This document shows, one piece after another, positions 1 to 9,003 of a stretch of DNA of 64,000 nucleotides (the stretch's first letter is position 1; each line of letters starts with the position of its first letter). The DNA is from Acidimicrobiaceae bacterium. GTDB lineage: Bacteria; Actinomycetota; Acidimicrobiia; Acidimicrobiales; RAAP-2. The position numbers were made by a program, and so were the translations under genes. The notes beneath the pieces were generated by a model, which saw only the letters and a list, made by a program, of their open reading frames with translations, did no database searches and was not told the DNA's origin. The stretch lies in NCBI GenBank assembly GCA_027355725.1, contig DAIEHI010000084.1, positions 1 to 64,000 on the forward strand, written 5' to 3'.

Positions 1-1379
1 TCCTCGACCAACGGATGGCGCTTCAGCGCTTCTTCGACCTCCTCGGCGAACACCTTCTCGCCACCAGTGTTGATACTCATTGAACCGCGACCCAGCAGTG
101 TGACGCTGCCGTCCTCCTCGACCGTCGCCCAGTCCCCCGTGAGGACGTAGCCCTGATCATCGATGCGCAAGAACGTGGCCGCAGTCTTTTCAGGGTCTTT
201 GTAGTACGCGTAGGCCGCAGTGCGACTGGCGAGCATCCCCTGCTCGCCCGTGCCGCGCGAGACCTCGCGACCCTCGGAGGTAACCACCTTGGTGGTGGGG
301 GCGAGTGCGAAATGAGCGGTCGGTGCGCCGACGTCGTGGGTGGCGCCACTCGCCCCGAAGCCGAGTCCCTCGGTGGATCCAAGAGAATCGACGAGAGTGG
401 CGTTCATGCGAGCCCGCAGACCGTCCTTGATCTCAGCGCTCCAAATGGCTCCCGACGACATAACGTGTCGCACGCTCGAAGTGTTGACGGGTCGACCTTC
501 GGCTTCGCGCGATTCCAGGGCACGCAGCATCGGGCGAGCGAACGCATCACCGACGATGACGATACGCGTGGCGCCCAAGTCTTCGCTGAGTCGCCACACC
601 TCGTCGGGATCGAACGACCGTGACTCGAGGAGCACGACCGTTCCACCGACCATTAACGCCGGCATCGCACCGATCCACATCCCGGTTCCGTGCATCAACG
701 GACAACACGGAATCGAGACCTCTGGACTCGACGTGCGCATCGTTTCGAGGAGAGCGCGCACGTCCTCTCGCGTCGTGGGTGCCGCGTCGAGCAGCCCGAG
801 CGAGACAGCTGAAATGAGCAGGCGGTCAATGAACTCGCCTTGAGGGAACATGACCCCCTTGGGAAGACCCGTCGTGCCGCCGGTGTAGAGCATGTAGAGG
901 TCCTGCGATGACCGCTCCTGACGGACCTGGGGATCGTGTGCGTCGAGCAGGTCATCCATGGTCGAGGCACCTTCAAGGTGCGTTCCCCCGTCGTCGACCT
1001 CGACGAAGAGTTTCACGCCGGTGAGCCGATCACGCACGCGACCCACGCACGCCGACAACGAACTGTGAAAGATCAGCGCCTCAGAGTCGGAGTTCTCGAC
1101 GAGATAAACGAGCTCGTCGTCGAGGTAACGGTAGTTGACGTTCACCGGCACCGCTCGATGCTTGAAGGCTCCGTACTGAGCAATCAGATACTCCGGACAG
1201 TTGTAGAGGTAGAGCGCCACCTTTGCGCCTCGAGCGACCCCAGCCGCATCGAGCGCCGTGGCCAAGCGCGCGGCCCTGTCATCGAACTCGGCGTAGTTGA
1301 GTCGTCGCGACCCCTGAATGATCGCGTCACGGTCGGCCATGACGTCGACCACGTCTTCCCACAACGTTGCGAAGTCCAT
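1..1379 (-). CDS. Acyl-CoA synthetase (AMP-dependent ligase family), C-terminus cut by window edge
   Basis: An ANL-superfamily ligase that would activate a carboxylic acid with ATP and load it onto CoA. About 459 residues are visible from the ATG at 1379. The P-loop reads YTGGTTGLPKGVM near residue 170, and the hinge/adenylate region reads GDWATVEEDG near residue 420, followed by LLGRGSMSINTGGEKVFAEEVE. The sequence runs off the left edge before the C-terminal domain is complete, so the catalytic Lys cannot be checked. The overall style (short N-terminus, MHGTGMW and SSGAIWS segments) resembles actinobacterial long-chain or steroid-type acyl-CoA ligases; the substrate is not predictable. It is divergent from the aminotransferase gene across a structured spacer. 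Confidence 0.9.
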   Translation of the reverse strand, partial: MDFATLWEDVVDVMADRDAIIQGSRRLNYAEFDDRAARLATALDAAGVARGAKVALYLYNCPEYLIAQYGAFKHRAVPVNVNYRYLDDELVYLVENSDSEALIFHSSLSACVGRVRDRLTGVKLFVEVDDGGTHLEGASTMDDLLDAHDPQVRQERSSQDLYMLYTGGTTGLPKGVMFPQGEFIDRLLISAVSLGLLDAAPTTREDVRALLETMRTSSPEVSIPCCPLMHGTGMWIGAMPALMVGGTVVLLESRSFDPDEVWRLSEDLGATRIVIVGDAFARPMLRALESREAEGRPVNTSSVRHVMSSGAIWSAEIKDGLRARMNATLVDSLGSTEGLGFGASGATHDVGAPTAHFALAPTTKVVTSEGREVSRGTGEQGMLASRTAAYAYYKDPEKTAATFLRIDDQGYVLTGDWATVEEDGSVTLLGRGSMSINTGGEKVFAEEVEEALKRHPLVE

Positions 1380-1730
1380 CAACCAGCCCCCGTCCCCGCA
1401 CTCTCGCCTCGCCGTTTCGGCGAGGCATTCGCATCACGATAAGCGATTCTCGACGCGCGCGTGTCGCTACTCGAGACACGCGTTCATCTTCCAGGAGACT
1501 CCTATGTTGCACGAGCCAGGGCATTCCTCGCTGCGGGGTAGCACTTTTGTGGGTGGGCGATCTGATTCGAGACGATGCGACGCCCGTGTGCCCCGTGACG
1601 AGCGAGACGGACCGGTACGACAGTGCCTTCGCGGGGTTACTGAGGCCCATTTCACGGCTCGACGCGTCGCGATTTTTGGCATCGACGCCAATGCGTTACG
1701 GTCTTTAGTAGTTATCTAAAGGACGTGAAT
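1380..1730. other. Divergent intergenic spacer with two hairpins and a weak small reading frame
   Basis: This gene-free spacer separates the acyl-CoA ligase and aminotransferase starts. It holds a perfect 9-bp stem with a TTT loop (1406-1426) and an 8-bp inverted repeat CGCGTGTC/GACACGCG (1458-1482), both in the presumed leader of the ligase. On the plus strand an AGGAG is followed 6 nt later by ATG at 1504, opening a 71-codon Arg-rich frame that stops at 1719; its composition does not convince me. TTTAG/CTAAA arms (1704-1708, 1716-1720) overlap the Shine-Dalgarno of the aminotransferase. Confidence 0.5.
1406..1482. promoter_or_regulatory. Two adjacent hairpins or operators upstream of the acyl-CoA ligase
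   Basis: The first is GCCTCGCCG-TTT-CGGCGAGGC (1406-1426). The second has arms CGCGTGTC (1458-1465) and GACACGCG (1475-1482). They lie 27-103 nt upstream of the ligase start codon and could be leader structures or a TetR/GntR-type operator. No regulator gene is adjacent to favour one reading. Confidence 0.35.
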
Positions 1731-3077
1731 ATGGCACAGGACCGCTCTTCGTTGACAAGCCTCGAGCGCGAAAAAGCTTCGGTTTTCCACTCATGGTCGG
1801 CGCAGTCAAAGATCAATCCACTCATGGTCAAAGACGCCCAGGGCGTCTACGTCACCGACGAGAGTGGCAAGGTCTACATGGACTTCTCATCACAACTGGT
1901 CAACACCAACATTGGTCACCAACACCCTTCGGTGGTGAAGGCAATCCAGGATCAGGCGGGCCTGCTGTGCACGATCGCCCCCCAACACGGCAATGAAGCG
2001 CGCTACCGCGCAGCAGAGTTGATCCTCGACCACTCATTCGACGGCGCCGCCAAAGTGTTCTTCACCAACGGTGGCACCGAGTCTGTTGAACACGCCGTTC
2101 GAATGGCCCGCTTGCACACGGGCCGCCACAAGATCATGTCGGCCTATCGCAGTTACCACGGCGGTACCTCGACCTCGATCAACCTCACCGGCGACCCCCG
2201 TCGTTGGCCGAGTGACAATGGAACAGCGGGTGTCGTCCACTTCTTCGGCCCGTTCTTGTATCGATCCGTCTTTCACGCCACGAACGAGGACGAGGAGCGT
2301 GAGCGCGCTCTTGAGAACCTGGAGAACACCATCCTCTTCGAGGGCCCTTCGAGTATCGCCGCGATAATCCTCGAGACGGTCCCTGGCACCGCGGGCATCA
2401 TGATCCCGCCAAAGGGATTCCTCCAAGGTGTGCGAGCGATTTGCGACCGATACGGCATTGTCTTCATCGCCGACGAGGTGATGGCGGGCTTCGGGCGCAC
2501 CGGTTCATGGTTTGCCTACCAGCAGCACGACGTGACCCCCGACCTCGTGACGTTCGCCAAGGGCGTGAACTCGGGCTACGTGCCCCTCGGCGGTGTGGTG
2601 GTGAACGAGGCAATCAGCGCGACCTTCGCGGACCGCGTCTACCCGGGTGGCCTCACCTACTCCGGGCACCCGCTCGCCTGCGCGGCGGCGGTCGCTTCGA
2701 TTGAAGCAATGGAGAACGAGCACATCATCGAAAACGCGCAGCGCATCGGTGATGAGGTCCTTCGACCCGGTCTGATCGAGCTCGCCGAACGCCATCGCAT
2801 CATCGGCGACGTGCGGGGACTGGGTGTCTTCTTCGCTCTCGAGCTCGTCAGTGATCGAGTGACCAAAGAACCTCTCGCGCCCTACGGCGGAACGTCTGAC
2901 GCGATGAACGAGATCGTGTCAGCCTGTCGAAGCGAAGGACTGCTCATCTTCTCGAACTACCACCGTTTGCACGTGGTGCCACCGTGCACGATCACCGAAG
3001 AAGAGGCGCGAGAAGGACTGGCGCGTCTCGACCGGGCTCTCAACGTCGCCGACAAGTACTACGTCGGGGGCAAGTGA
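1731..3077 (+). CDS. Class III (omega) aminotransferase, PLP-dependent
   Basis: A fold-type I aminotransferase that would move an amino group between an amine or omega-amino acid and a keto acid. About 448 residues is the normal family size. The PLP-phosphate and cofactor segment FIADEVMAGFGRTGSWF and the Schiff-base segment TFAKGVNSGYVPLGG (Lys in FAKG) are both intact. The ATG at 1731 is preferred over the GTG at 1725 because AAAGG at 1718-1722 is 8 nt from the ATG but only 2 nt from the GTG. It overlaps the following thioesterase start by 4 nt, so the two are translationally coupled. Taurine-, putrescine- or beta-alanine-type activity is possible; the substrate is unknown. Confidence 0.92.
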   Translation: MAQDRSSLTSLEREKASVFHSWSAQSKINPLMVKDAQGVYVTDESGKVYMDFSSQLVNTNIGHQHPSVVKAIQDQAGLLCTIAPQHGNEARYRAAELILDHSFDGAAKVFFTNGGTESVEHAVRMARLHTGRHKIMSAYRSYHGGTSTSINLTGDPRRWPSDNGTAGVVHFFGPFLYRSVFHATNEDEERERALENLENTILFEGPSSIAAIILETVPGTAGIMIPPKGFLQGVRAICDRYGIVFIADEVMAGFGRTGSWFAYQQHDVTPDLVTFAKGVNSGYVPLGGVVVNEAISATFADRVYPGGLTYSGHPLACAAAVASIEAMENEHIIENAQRIGDEVLRPGLIELAERHRIIGDVRGLGVFFALELVSDRVTKEPLAPYGGTSDAMNEIVSACRSEGLLIFSNYHRLHVVPPCTITEEEAREGLARLDRALNVADKYYVGGK

Positions 3078-3718
3078 TCAACGAGGATCGTCGGGTACGA
3101 GCGGCGACGCAACTTCGAGAACTCGGGCACGAGTTCGTTTCTCGCGAACTGAGCGATGAGCAGCTCGAGGTGATCGAAGGACACATCACCCAACTGCTCG
3201 AGCTCGTGAGCGCGGGAAGACCACGCGAGCGCGTCCTGGCGAAAGGCTCACTGGCGCAGTTCAAGATGGCCATCCCCGAAGAGGGCCGCCACGAGCGGCA
3301 CCAGCTCTTTAGTGACTCCATTGTCTCGGGAGGCGCCAATCCCATGGGCCTCGGTGGCTACCTGTGGCGTGAGAAAGACGTCGCGGTCATGGAAGTGACA
3401 CTGGGCAAAGCTTTCGAGGGTGCGCCCGGACGGGCGCACGGTGGCATCGTCGCTGCCCTCATCGATGAGACGATGGGTCTCGTGCTCGCGATCAACGACG
3501 AGCTTGCCTTCACGGTGCAACTCGACATCACGTACATCGCACCCACGCCCATCAATGAACCCATCACCGCGCGGGCGTGGCTCGAGAAGCGAGATGGCAG
3601 AAAGTTGTCGATCGCCACGAAAGTCGAAGCGCATTCAGTGCTCATCGCCGAAGCCAAGGCCCTGTTCATCTCCGTCGACCCTGAGAAGTTCTTGGATCAA
3701 CTCTCCGTCGCGCCGTGA
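3074..3718 (+). CDS. PaaI-type hotdog thioesterase
   Basis: A 214-residue protein whose C-terminal half is a 4HBT hotdog fold with the signature HGGIVAALIDETMG, typical of acyl-CoA thioesterases of the PaaI/THEM4 kind. The N-terminal ~85 residues are helical and charged and not recognised. The GTG start at 3074 overlaps the TGA of the aminotransferase (GTGA), so it is read as the second gene of that operon; the frame is open further upstream, but only inside the aminotransferase. Likely role: hydrolysis of an acyl-CoA formed in the same pathway, possibly by the divergent ligase (inference). Confidence 0.85.
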   Translation: MINEDRRVRAATQLRELGHEFVSRELSDEQLEVIEGHITQLLELVSAGRPRERVLAKGSLAQFKMAIPEEGRHERHQLFSDSIVSGGANPMGLGGYLWREKDVAVMEVTLGKAFEGAPGRAHGGIVAALIDETMGLVLAINDELAFTVQLDITYIAPTPINEPITARAWLEKRDGRKLSIATKVEAHSVLIAEAKALFISVDPEKFLDQLSVAP

Positions 3719-3947
3719 GAGACGCCGTCGCTCACAGTTGTCTCTTCGCCGAGTTCGCGTCAGCGACACGCCGAGACGACGGCTGCTTCTGATGTTCGAG
3801 GCTCCTCACGAGCGCGATGGGCGAGTCCACGTCGGACTCCTCACAGACCGATGCTCACCGGCGCTCCTCCAACTCATTGTGATCAGCGTTCTTCTTGCTG
3901 CACGACGCGTCGCGTCAGATGTACACCTTCGTCGTTAGGCTGTGATC

Positions 3948-4904
3948 ATGCCCGCCGTCACTGTTGATAATCCACTCGAACTGCCCCGGATCGTCCCCGC
4001 CAAGCCCGAGGACCGCGCGCGTCGCGTCAAATCCATCACCACCGCGCCGCGCGGACTTGAGGGCGAGGGCTTCCCCGTTCGTCGTGCGTTCGCCGGGATC
4101 GACCTTGCCGACCTCGACCCCTTCATCCACATGGACCAGATGGGTGAGATCGACTACGGTCCGGGCGAACCCAAGGGCACGCCTTGGCACCCCCACCGCG
4201 GGTTCGAGACGGTCACCTACATGATCGAAGGCACGTTCTTGCACCAGGACTCCATTGGTGGAGGCGGCATGATCCAAAACGGCGCCACCCAGTGGATGAC
4301 CGCGGGTGCGGGTATCTTGCACATCGAGCGACCACCAGATGCGCTCATCGACTCGGGCGGACTCTTTCACGGCATCCAGCTCTGGGTCAATCTCCCCTCC
4401 AAGTTGAAGATGACTTCGCCGCGCTACCAGGACATTGGATCGAACGCGGTGACGTTGTTGACCAACGAGAACGGCGATGCCATCATCCGGGTCATTGCCG
4501 GGAGCCTGGGTGACATCGAGGGCCCGGGTTCGACGCACACGCCCATCACCTTGGTGCACGCGACGTTGCTGCCCGGGGGCCAATTGGTGCTGCCCTGGAA
4601 CCCTGAGTACAACGCGCTCACCTACGTCCTCGCCGGTCGCGGCAGCGCCGGTCTGCAACGAGATGCCCTCGACGAAGGACAGATGGCCGTGCACGTCGAT
4701 GGTGACGTGGTCATCCTTTCAGCCAACGAATCCCAGGATTCTCGCACCGACGCCTTCGAGGTGCTGATTCTCGGTGGCGAACCCATCCGCGAGCCCGTGG
4801 CCGCCTACGGACCTTTCGTGATGAACACGCGCGCCGAACTACAACAGGCGTTCGAGGACTACCAGGCCGGGCGACTCGGTCAGATCCCCGCCGATCACAT
4901 CTGA
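3948..4904 (+). CDS. Pirin family protein
   Basis: A bicupin of about 318 residues. The N-terminal cupin carries the pirin metal site: HPHRGFETVTYMIEG followed by the QWMTAGAGILHIE segment. Pirins bind Fe or Zn; some have quercetinase activity and others act as redox-linked modulators. The ATG at 3948 is preceded by an AGG at 8 nt, which is better placed than for the GTG at 3942. Its last 10 bp overlap the end of the convergent hotdog gene. Function in this organism cannot be narrowed further. Confidence 0.9.
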   Translation: MPAVTVDNPLELPRIVPAKPEDRARRVKSITTAPRGLEGEGFPVRRAFAGIDLADLDPFIHMDQMGEIDYGPGEPKGTPWHPHRGFETVTYMIEGTFLHQDSIGGGGMIQNGATQWMTAGAGILHIERPPDALIDSGGLFHGIQLWVNLPSKLKMTSPRYQDIGSNAVTLLTNENGDAIIRVIAGSLGDIEGPGSTHTPITLVHATLLPGGQLVLPWNPEYNALTYVLAGRGSAGLQRDALDEGQMAVHVDGDVVILSANESQDSRTDAFEVLILGGEPIREPVAAYGPFVMNTRAELQQAFEDYQAGRLGQIPADHI

Positions 4905-5341
4905 TCAGTCCCGCCGCGGTGCACTAAGAACGTGCCCGTGGCGCGGCTGATCAACTTGCCTTCGTCGCTCGTGATGCTCGCCTCGGCGTAGGCGATTTGT
5001 CGAGTGAGCCGGACCACCTCACCGCGCAAGAGATAGCGCTTCGCGAGTAGGGCCGGTCGCAATAATTCGGTGGTCATCTCAATTGTTGCTTCGCTGCGGT
5101 CGCGACCCACCAAGGCACTGTTGATCGCGAAATTCATCGCCGCGTCGAGAAGGAGCGAATGGACCCCCGCCTGTACCGAACCGTGAGGGTTGCAGGCGAG
5201 TTCGAGGGGGGTGAAACTGCCGTTCGCCCAGCCCAAATCCTCGCCGTCGACGCCGTATTCCTCAAAGGATCCACCGACGGCGGCGATGATCGCCATGCCC
5301 CCGTCGCCGAGCCACCGGTCCATGTCTTTGGCTGCACCCAC
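4895..5341 (-). CDS. PaaI-like hotdog thioesterase
   Basis: A small hotdog-fold protein (148 aa, typical for PaaI/YigI). It shows the HGSVQAGVHSLLLDAAMNFAI helix with the usual acidic residue, then the EMTTELLRPAL strand. Such proteins hydrolyse acyl- or aromatic-CoA thioesters in the cytoplasm. It is divergent from the thiolase start (5418) and its 3' end overlaps the pirin gene. A second in-frame ATG six codons downstream (5323) is a possible start. It is a distant paralogue of the hotdog gene at 3.1-3.7 kb, not a copy. Confidence 0.82.
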   Translation of the reverse strand: MGAAKDMDRWLGDGGMAIIAAVGGSFEEYGVDGEDLGWANGSFTPLELACNPHGSVQAGVHSLLLDAAMNFAINSALVGRDRSEATIEMTTELLRPALLAKRYLLRGEVVRLTRQIAYAEASITSDEGKLISRATGTFLVHRGGTDQM

Positions 5342-5417
5342 GCATGCGACGCTAGTCCCAACCCAGGTCTAGGCTTCGCGCGGTGGGGATTTCCCGCGAT
5401 CGTAGAAAGGTAGTTCC

Positions 5418-6596
5418 ATGCACACAGCGGTCATTGTCGATGCAGTTCGCACCCCGGGAGGAAAGCGGAACGGGAAACTCAAGAACTGGCACCCCGTTGA
5501 TCTGGCTTCAGAGGCGCTGCGTGCGCTCGCCAGTCGAAACAACCTCGACCCCGCACTCATTGACGACGTGATCATGGGCTGCGTCTCGCAGGTCGGCGAG
5601 CAGGCATTCAATGTCGGGCGCAACGCCGTCCTCGCAGCCGGGTGGCCCGAGTCGGTACCCGCCACCACCATCGACCGCCAGTGTGGCTCTTCCCAACAGG
5701 CGCTGCACTTCGCTGCCCAGGGTGTCATGTCGGGCGCCTACGACATCGTGGTCGCCGCGGGTGTCGAGGTGATGAGTCGTGTCGCCATGGGCTCCTCGAT
5801 TGGAAAGGACGCCGGTTTTCCCTTCGGACCCCGCGTCCACGAGCGCTACGAGCCGGTCGGTGGACTGAAGAACCAAGGAATCGGCGCGGAGATGATCGCG
5901 GACCAGTGGGGCATCTCGAGAGAGGACCTCGACGCATTCTCCGCCGAAAGCCACCGCCGTGCCGCACGCGCGACCGCCGAGGGGCGTTTCGAACGAGAGA
6001 TCATCCCGGTCTACGTGCGAGACGAGAACGGCGAACTCACGGACGAACTCATGAGCACCGACGAGGGCATCCGACCCGATTCGAGCGTGGAGACGCTCGC
6101 CAACCTGAAGCCGGCCTTCCAAGAGGGTGGCAAGGTCACCGCCGGCAACTCCTCTCAGATCACCGACGGCGCGTCGGCGGTACTCATCATGAGTGAAGAG
6201 AAGGCGCGCGAACTCGGCTACACACCGCGCGCGCGCTTCCACGCGTTCGCCCTCGCCGGCGTCGACCCGGTGACGATGCTGACCGGCCCCATTCCCGCGA
6301 CCGCCAAGATCCTCGAGCGCACCGGTCTCAGCATGGACGACATCGATCTGGTCGAGATCAACGAGGCGTTCGCGTCGGTCGTACTCGCGTGGCAAAAAGA
6401 GCACAAGGTCGATCTCGACAAGGTCAACGTCAATGGTGGCGCCATCGCCCTAGGCCACCCCCTTGGGGCGTCGGGTGCGAAGTTGTGCGCGACCTTGCTC
6501 AATGAACTCGAGCGCACGCAGGGTCGCTACGGTCTTATCACCATGTGCGAAGGCGGCGGACTCGCCAACGCGACGATCATCGAGCGATTGGCGTAA
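5418..6596 (+). CDS. Acetyl-CoA acetyltransferase (thiolase)
   Basis: A 392-residue type II thiolase. The nucleophilic Cys is in DRQCGSSQQAL (Cys89), the His in GHPLGASGAKL, and the second Cys in CEGGGLANA near the C-terminus; all are intact. It either cleaves 3-ketoacyl-CoA or condenses two acetyl-CoA. An AAAGG lies 7 nt before the ATG (GAAAGGTAGTTCC). The neighbouring thioesterases and ligase suggest a fatty-acyl role. FadA versus AtoB type cannot be separated from sequence alone. Confidence 0.95.
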   Translation: MHTAVIVDAVRTPGGKRNGKLKNWHPVDLASEALRALASRNNLDPALIDDVIMGCVSQVGEQAFNVGRNAVLAAGWPESVPATTIDRQCGSSQQALHFAAQGVMSGAYDIVVAAGVEVMSRVAMGSSIGKDAGFPFGPRVHERYEPVGGLKNQGIGAEMIADQWGISREDLDAFSAESHRRAARATAEGRFEREIIPVYVRDENGELTDELMSTDEGIRPDSSVETLANLKPAFQEGGKVTAGNSSQITDGASAVLIMSEEKARELGYTPRARFHAFALAGVDPVTMLTGPIPATAKILERTGLSMDDIDLVEINEAFASVVLAWQKEHKVDLDKVNVNGGAIALGHPLGASGAKLCATLLNELERTQGRYGLITMCEGGGLANATIIERLA

Positions 6597-6603
6597 CGCT
6601 GGT

Positions 6604-6879
6604 TCAGCGATATTGGGTCGCGAGATAGAACGCGCTGAACATCGACACCAACCCGAGCACCAGGTACCACGACGACGTCGATCCCGGTAGCACCTGGAGG
6701 TAGTTGAGCGTGATCACGAGCAGTCCGAACACCATCAGGTCAACGAGTAGCCAGCCGTACCAGTGCGGACTGTGGTCGGCACCGGGTGGCCGCTTGGCGG
6801 TCACCCGCCCCCGCTTCTCAGCCGTGACGTAACGCCCGACAGTCTTAGCCTTACTCTGCTTGGACTGAGACTTTGCCAT
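6604..6879 (-). CDS. crgA: Cell division protein CrgA
   Basis: A 91-residue protein: a basic N-terminus rich in Lys/Ser, then two membrane spans (DLMVFGLLVITLNYL and YLVLGLVSMFSAFYLA) joined by a short PGSTSSW loop. This is the CrgA/DUF881-neighbour architecture of actinobacteria, where CrgA binds FtsZ, FtsI and PBPs at the septum. The ATG at 6879 (MAKSQSK) is chosen because longer starts would overlap the end of pknB. It sits immediately downstream of pknB in the same orientation, a conserved actinobacterial neighbourhood. Confidence 0.88.
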   Translation of the reverse strand: MAKSQSKQSKAKTVGRYVTAEKRGRVTAKRPPGADHSPHWYGWLLVDLMVFGLLVITLNYLQVLPGSTSSWYLVLGLVSMFSAFYLATQYR

Positions 6880-6908
6880 AGTGACCGATGTTATCGAAAC
6901 TCGGACAC

Positions 6909-8825
6909 TCAACCACTGCCCGGCTGAGTGCTCGTATCGCACACCGACAGGTCAACGGTCGAGTTGTACAGCACCGACGCGCCGCCCGAGGGGTTCTGTG
7001 AGAGCACGGTGCCGATCTGACTCGGCGAGCAGAGTGTGGGGTCGGCCGAGGACACCGAGGTCTGGAGACCTTGGGACTGCATCGTTGACTGGGCCGCGGA
7101 CTGAGTAGAGCCAATCACGTCTGGGACGTAGACGTTGCAGACCCCTGATGAAGTGATCAATGTAATCGATGTACCGGCTTTCACCTGGGTTCCCTCAACG
7201 GGATTCGTACCAATCACCAGTCCCGACGTCACGGTATTCGAACACTTGGTGCTCGAGGTCGAACTCACACTCAGACCCTGTTGGACAAGGGTCTGAGTGG
7301 CCGCGACCTGGGTCTGGCCAGCGACCAAGGGCACCGGGTAGGTCGTGGTCGGCGCAAGGATGGTGAGCACGACCGTGTCTCCCGTCCTCGCACTCGCACC
7401 GGCTATGGGTGACTGGGAAAGCACCGTGTTGGGTGTTGCCCCACTGGTGGGCGACGTCGAGACCTGATTCAACTTGAACGCGAGGTTCTTCTGCTGCAGG
7501 AGTGTCTCAGCGGCGCTGAGCGACATGTTGGTCACGTTTGGAACCGTGACAGGCTTCGTAGATGTGCCAAGACTCACTTTGAGCGACACCGTCTCGCCGT
7601 TGGAAACCTTCTTGCCGGCGGCAGGCGTGGTTGACACGACTGTGCCCTTGGACTGACTGGACTGGATCAACTTGACCTCACCAACCTGAAGCCCGGCGGA
7701 GCGGAGCAAGGAGGTTGCTGAGGAGATCGACTGACCAACGACGTTGGGCATGGAGGTCGTGGTGGCCGTCTTGTTCGTCAACAGGTAGTAGCTGAGTCCC
7801 GCGATCGCGATCAGCAAGATGACGACTACGGAGGTGATCCCCGACCGATTCCCGCGACGGCGACGGACATCGGTGCGAGGTCCACTCATCACGGGCACGG
7901 ACTGGGTTCGTTCGCTCGCCGAGACCGCCGAGACCGCGCGCGTGGCGTCGGCGCCGAAAAAGGCACCCTCATACCCGGCGGCTCGAACGGGTTGGCCCTC
8001 GGAGAAGCGAAGCAGGTCGGCGCGCAATTCGTCAGCGGACTGGTATCGCTGGCTGGGTGATTTGGCCAATGCGTACATGACAATGGCTTCGAGGTCTCGA
8101 GGTACCGCATCATTGAACTCTGATGGGTGTGGCACTGTTCCGTGCACGTGCTGACTGGAGACAGCCACAGGTGAATCACCAATGAACGGTGGCCGCCCGA
8201 CCAGCATCTCGAACAGGACAACGCCGAGCGAATAGACATCGCTTCGCCCGTCGACCGCCACGCCTTCTGCCTGTTCGGGTGAGAAGTACGTCGCGGTGCC
8301 CATGACTGAGCCCTCTTCGGCGAGGTGATCCTCACTCGCCACCGCCTGGGCGATACCAAAGTCGGTCACCTTCACCTGACCATCCGCGGTGATCAAGATG
8401 TTGCCGGGCTTGACGTCGCGGTGCACGACACCGTTTCGGTGCGCGTATCCGAGCGCGGCCGCGACTTGGGCAACGATCTGCGTCGATCGCGATGGAGTGA
8501 GGGTCTTGGAGCCGCGCAACACGTCCGCGAGCGACGTGCCTTCAATGAGTTCCATCACAATGAAATAGGTCCCGCGGTCCTCGCCCCAGTCAAAGACTGG
8601 AACGATATTGGGATGCGAGAGATTCGCCGCCGCTTGGGCCTCGCGGCGGAATCGTTCAACGAAGAGAGGGTCGGCGCTCAGCTCTGGATACAGGATCTTG
8701 AGTGCGACGGGACGATTGAGGAGCAAGTCCTGGGCTCGATAGACCAATGCCATGCCACCTCGAGCAATGAGGTGCGTGACCTGATAACGGTCGGAGTAAA
8801 TCCTGGGGTCGCTAACGGGCTCCAT
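6909..8825 (-). CDS. pknB: PASTA-domain Ser/Thr protein kinase PknB
   Basis: A membrane receptor kinase of 638 aa. Residues 13-275 are a Hanks kinase: Gly-loop IARGGMALVYR, Lys43, catalytic loop HRDVKPGN (135-142), DFG at 155, and activation segment ending in GTATYFSPE. A cytoplasmic linker follows, then one transmembrane helix (330-350) and four extracellular PASTA repeats (about 357-420, 424-491, 495-561, 564-629) that bind muropeptides or lipid II in known homologues. GGAG lies 7 nt upstream of the ATG. It regulates peptidoglycan synthesis and division. The usual rodA-pbpA-pknA genes are absent beside it. Confidence 0.96.
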   Translation of the reverse strand: MEPVSDPRIYSDRYQVTHLIARGGMALVYRAQDLLLNRPVALKILYPELSADPLFVERFRREAQAAANLSHPNIVPVFDWGEDRGTYFIVMELIEGTSLADVLRGSKTLTPSRSTQIVAQVAAALGYAHRNGVVHRDVKPGNILITADGQVKVTDFGIAQAVASEDHLAEEGSVMGTATYFSPEQAEGVAVDGRSDVYSLGVVLFEMLVGRPPFIGDSPVAVSSQHVHGTVPHPSEFNDAVPRDLEAIVMYALAKSPSQRYQSADELRADLLRFSEGQPVRAAGYEGAFFGADATRAVSAVSASERTQSVPVMSGPRTDVRRRRGNRSGITSVVVILLIAIAGLSYYLLTNKTATTTSMPNVVGQSISSATSLLRSAGLQVGEVKLIQSSQSKGTVVSTTPAAGKKVSNGETVSLKVSLGTSTKPVTVPNVTNMSLSAAETLLQQKNLAFKLNQVSTSPTSGATPNTVLSQSPIAGASARTGDTVVLTILAPTTTYPVPLVAGQTQVAATQTLVQQGLSVSSTSSTKCSNTVTSGLVIGTNPVEGTQVKAGTSITLITSSGVCNVYVPDVIGSTQSAAQSTMQSQGLQTSVSSADPTLCSPSQIGTVLSQNPSGGASVLYNSTVDLSVCDTSTQPGSG

Positions 8826-9003
8826 ATTCGCTCCAGCCTAGGCCCTCACTCTTCCGACCATCATTCGCAGGGCGCGATGAAGGTAACGATTCTGTTACGA
8901 CGGTCCAAACGTCGTAGTGCGCCCCTCCAACGATGCCAGAACTATCGTGGGCCAGTTTGCGGGGCCTACTATGACGCGCGGGCTCTCGAGGCACTCTCAC
9001 GAC

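Noticed and set aside
3915-4694. A 259-codon frame antisense to the pirin gene
   Set aside because: Shadow frame with low-complexity Arg/Gly/Val composition and no domain.
5508-6404. A 298-codon frame antisense to the thiolase
   Set aside because: Typical high-GC antisense shadow; the thiolase on the other strand has all its catalytic motifs.
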